Assembly (NCBI RefSeq): GCF_025370255.1
Contig: NZ_JAMTCD010000021.1
Location: forward strand, 1-63,859
DNA from: Shewanella holmiensis
GTDB taxonomy: Bacteria; Pseudomonadota; Gammaproteobacteria; Enterobacterales; Shewanellaceae
Reading direction: 5' to 3'
DNA length: 63,859 nucleotides
Part shown: positions 62,883 through 63,859 of the stretch, in pieces
Layout: each line of letters begins with the position of its first letter
How positions within the stretch are numbered: position 1 is the stretch's first letter
Program-made: the position numbers and the translations under genes
The notes under the pieces: model-generated
What the model was told of the DNA's origin: nothing
The model's database searches: none
Seen by the model: only the letters and a program-made list of their open reading frames with translations

Positions 62883-63859
62883 ATGAAGAAGATGATTTTG
62901 TTCCGTATTGGATGGATGGACAAATACGATGGTGTAGACACTATTGAAGGTGGTGGTTCACATGTGGAAACTCATGGTGTCGGCGGGGAAATGTGGAATT
63001 TTCGTCCTGAAGGTGGTCGCTGTTTTGGGTATGTAATGACAAGAAATTTTTCTGGTTTAAACTTAGACCGAATTGGTTTGAACGAGAGTAAATACCAGAA
63101 AGATGATGAGATAAATAATGTTGATATAGTTTTTATCTCAAAGAACCCAAGTGGTGGTCAGGTAGTGGTTGGCTGGTTTAAAAACGCTACGATTTTCCAT
63201 AAACAATATCGTCAGAGACGTGGTGGTAAATCAGTCGATGATTGGGAGTATATTGATTATGTGAGTGAGTGCAGTGAAAAGAATGCAACCTTACTTAAGA
63301 AAAGCGAGCGTAATTTTATTATACCTAAAGGAAAAGGCTTTCCTGGGCAATCAAATGTTTGGTACGCAGATTCTGTCGAATCCAAAAATTTAGTTGATGA
63401 TTTAAGGGCATATATCAAACGCTACGACTCTAACAACGGTAAAAGAGGACCTTCCCCAAAGCCTTTACCAAAGGATATCATCACGCTGATAGAGAAGGCC
63501 GCCGTTGATAAAACGATTCGATACTATGAAGGTAAAGGGTATGAAGTCAGATCTGTTGAAGCGGATAATGTTGGCTGGGATTTAGAAGCTTCAAATGATC
63601 AGCATAAGCTTTTGATAGAGGTCAAGGGACACCGTGGTAATGCTATTCATTTTGGCTTAACACCGAATGAATACCAAAATCTTAAACTGCATATAAAATT
63701 CTATCGTGTTGCTGTTGTAAGGAATGCTTTATTAGAGCCTGACTTAGTTGTTTTTACACCATATAAAACTGACGAAGCTTTTTGTTTAAAGTCAGAGTCT
63801 TCAAACGAAACTGTTTTTTTAAGGGAAAGTGTTGCTGCTAGAGCTGTACCTGCAAACTC
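62883..63859 (+). CDS. cassette gene 6 (partial): DUF3883-type nuclease-fold protein
   Basis: An open frame of 325 codons with no stop before the window edge. The N-terminal part (1-190) is unrecognised, glycine- and aromatic-rich (F-R-I-G-W-M-D-K-Y-D-G; G-G-G-S-H-V-E-T-H-G-V-G-G-E-M-W). Residues about 205-290 look like a DUF3883 domain: A-A-V-D-K-T-I-R-Y-Y-E-G-K-G-Y-E-V, G-W-D-L-E-A and L-L-I-E-V-K-G-H, so the PD-(D/E)xK-like residues Asp and Glu-x-Lys are present. Such domains occur with helicases and restriction-type defence genes. ATG 62883 has an AAGGA site 13 bases upstream. It is long for a cassette gene. Confidence 0.72.
   Translation, partial: MKKMILFRIGWMDKYDGVDTIEGGGSHVETHGVGGEMWNFRPEGGRCFGYVMTRNFSGLNLDRIGLNESKYQKDDEINNVDIVFISKNPSGGQVVVGWFKNATIFHKQYRQRRGGKSVDDWEYIDYVSECSEKNATLLKKSERNFIIPKGKGFPGQSNVWYADSVESKNLVDDLRAYIKRYDSNNGKRGPSPKPLPKDIITLIEKAAVDKTIRYYEGKGYEVRSVEADNVGWDLEASNDQHKLLIEVKGHRGNAIHFGLTPNEYQNLKLHIKFYRVAVVRNALLEPDLVVFTPYKTDEAFCLKSESSNETVFLRESVAARAVPAN

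Larger units (their letters stand above)
60018..63859 (+). mobile_element. integron gene-cassette array without visible integrase
   Basis: Six attC-like sites (60018, 60561, 61128, 61661, 62205, 62758) alternate with six plus-strand ORFs. Each interior cassette is one short ORF (135-155 codons) followed by a 54-109-base imperfect palindrome starting with a TAAC core and ending in GTTRRRY-like sequence; several attC sites overlap the stop codon. Sizes per cassette are about 520-600 bases, as usual. For this orientation the integrase should lie to the left, but the left flank is fadE and a gene-free stretch. The array continues past the window edge. Confidence 0.85.

Noticed and set aside
1..63859. 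CRISPR arrays, prophage or insertion sequences
   Set aside because: No regularly spaced 25-40 base repeats, no transposase or phage structural genes seen; the only tandem repeats are the 9-bp and 15-bp ones.

Overview
The window looks like a chromosomal segment of a marine Shewanella or a close gammaproteobacterial relative. The basis is the protein types and neighbours (queC/queE, rhombosortase, YafJ-type amidotransferase, PsrA with FadE, YfcZ-type protein), AT-rich DNA, and three tRNA-Tyr genes in tandem. The genus is an inference, not a search result.

Region 1 (1-15 kb) is housekeeping: a PaaI-type thioesterase and FadE acyl-CoA dehydrogenase under a PsrA-like palindrome, a class II amidotransferase, a DUF3108 protein, an alkyltransferase-like protein, a hemolysin-III protein, a rhombosortase, queC and queE (queuosine/preQ0 synthesis), a cysteine-synthase-like PLP enzyme, three tRNA-Tyr, two small conserved proteins and a GAF-PAS-GGDEF-EAL protein.

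Region 2 (about 15.9-51.8 kb) is a large alginate-use locus. It encodes a TonB-dependent receptor, a KdgM-type porin, two PL6 lyases, a PL7 lipoprotein lyase, a PF05426-type lyase, one exported and two apparently cytoplasmic PL17-type lyases, and a lipoprotein with three tandem beta-helix repeats. It also encodes an SSS symporter and an ExuT-like MFS carrier, two KdgF-type cupins, a candidate DEH reductase, KdgK and KDPG aldolase, and three GntR/FadR-type regulators. Together these form a path from polymer outside the cell through outer-membrane uptake, periplasmic cleavage, inner-membrane import and cytoplasmic exolysis, then DEH to KDG to KDPG to pyruvate plus glyceraldehyde-3-phosphate. A recurrent palindrome (core TTGTAWTACAA) and a related one (TTGGTAWTACCAA / AATTGGTAAACCAATT) sit before many of these genes and are the likely operators of the GntR regulators. 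A two-gene unit (cNMP/CBS/DUF294 plus DnaQ-type exonuclease, 28.9-31.5 kb) lies inside the locus without an obvious role in it.

Region 3 (52-59 kb) is again housekeeping: YchJ, an NTF2-like exported protein, an Smr-domain protein, an M2 peptidyl-dipeptidase lipoprotein, and a second fatty-acid unit (PsrA regulator plus second FadE) with a perfect palindromic operator.

Region 4 (about 60 kb to the end) is an integron gene-cassette array: six attC-like sites separate six small same-strand ORFs (NTF2-like exported protein, GNAT acetyltransferase, GFA-type zinc protein, two small membrane proteins, and a DUF3883 nuclease-fold protein cut by the window edge). No integron integrase gene is present on the left, where it would be expected, so this looks like a cluster of attC sites lacking an integrase, or a detached piece of a chromosomal integron. 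It is the most mobile and least characterised part of the window.
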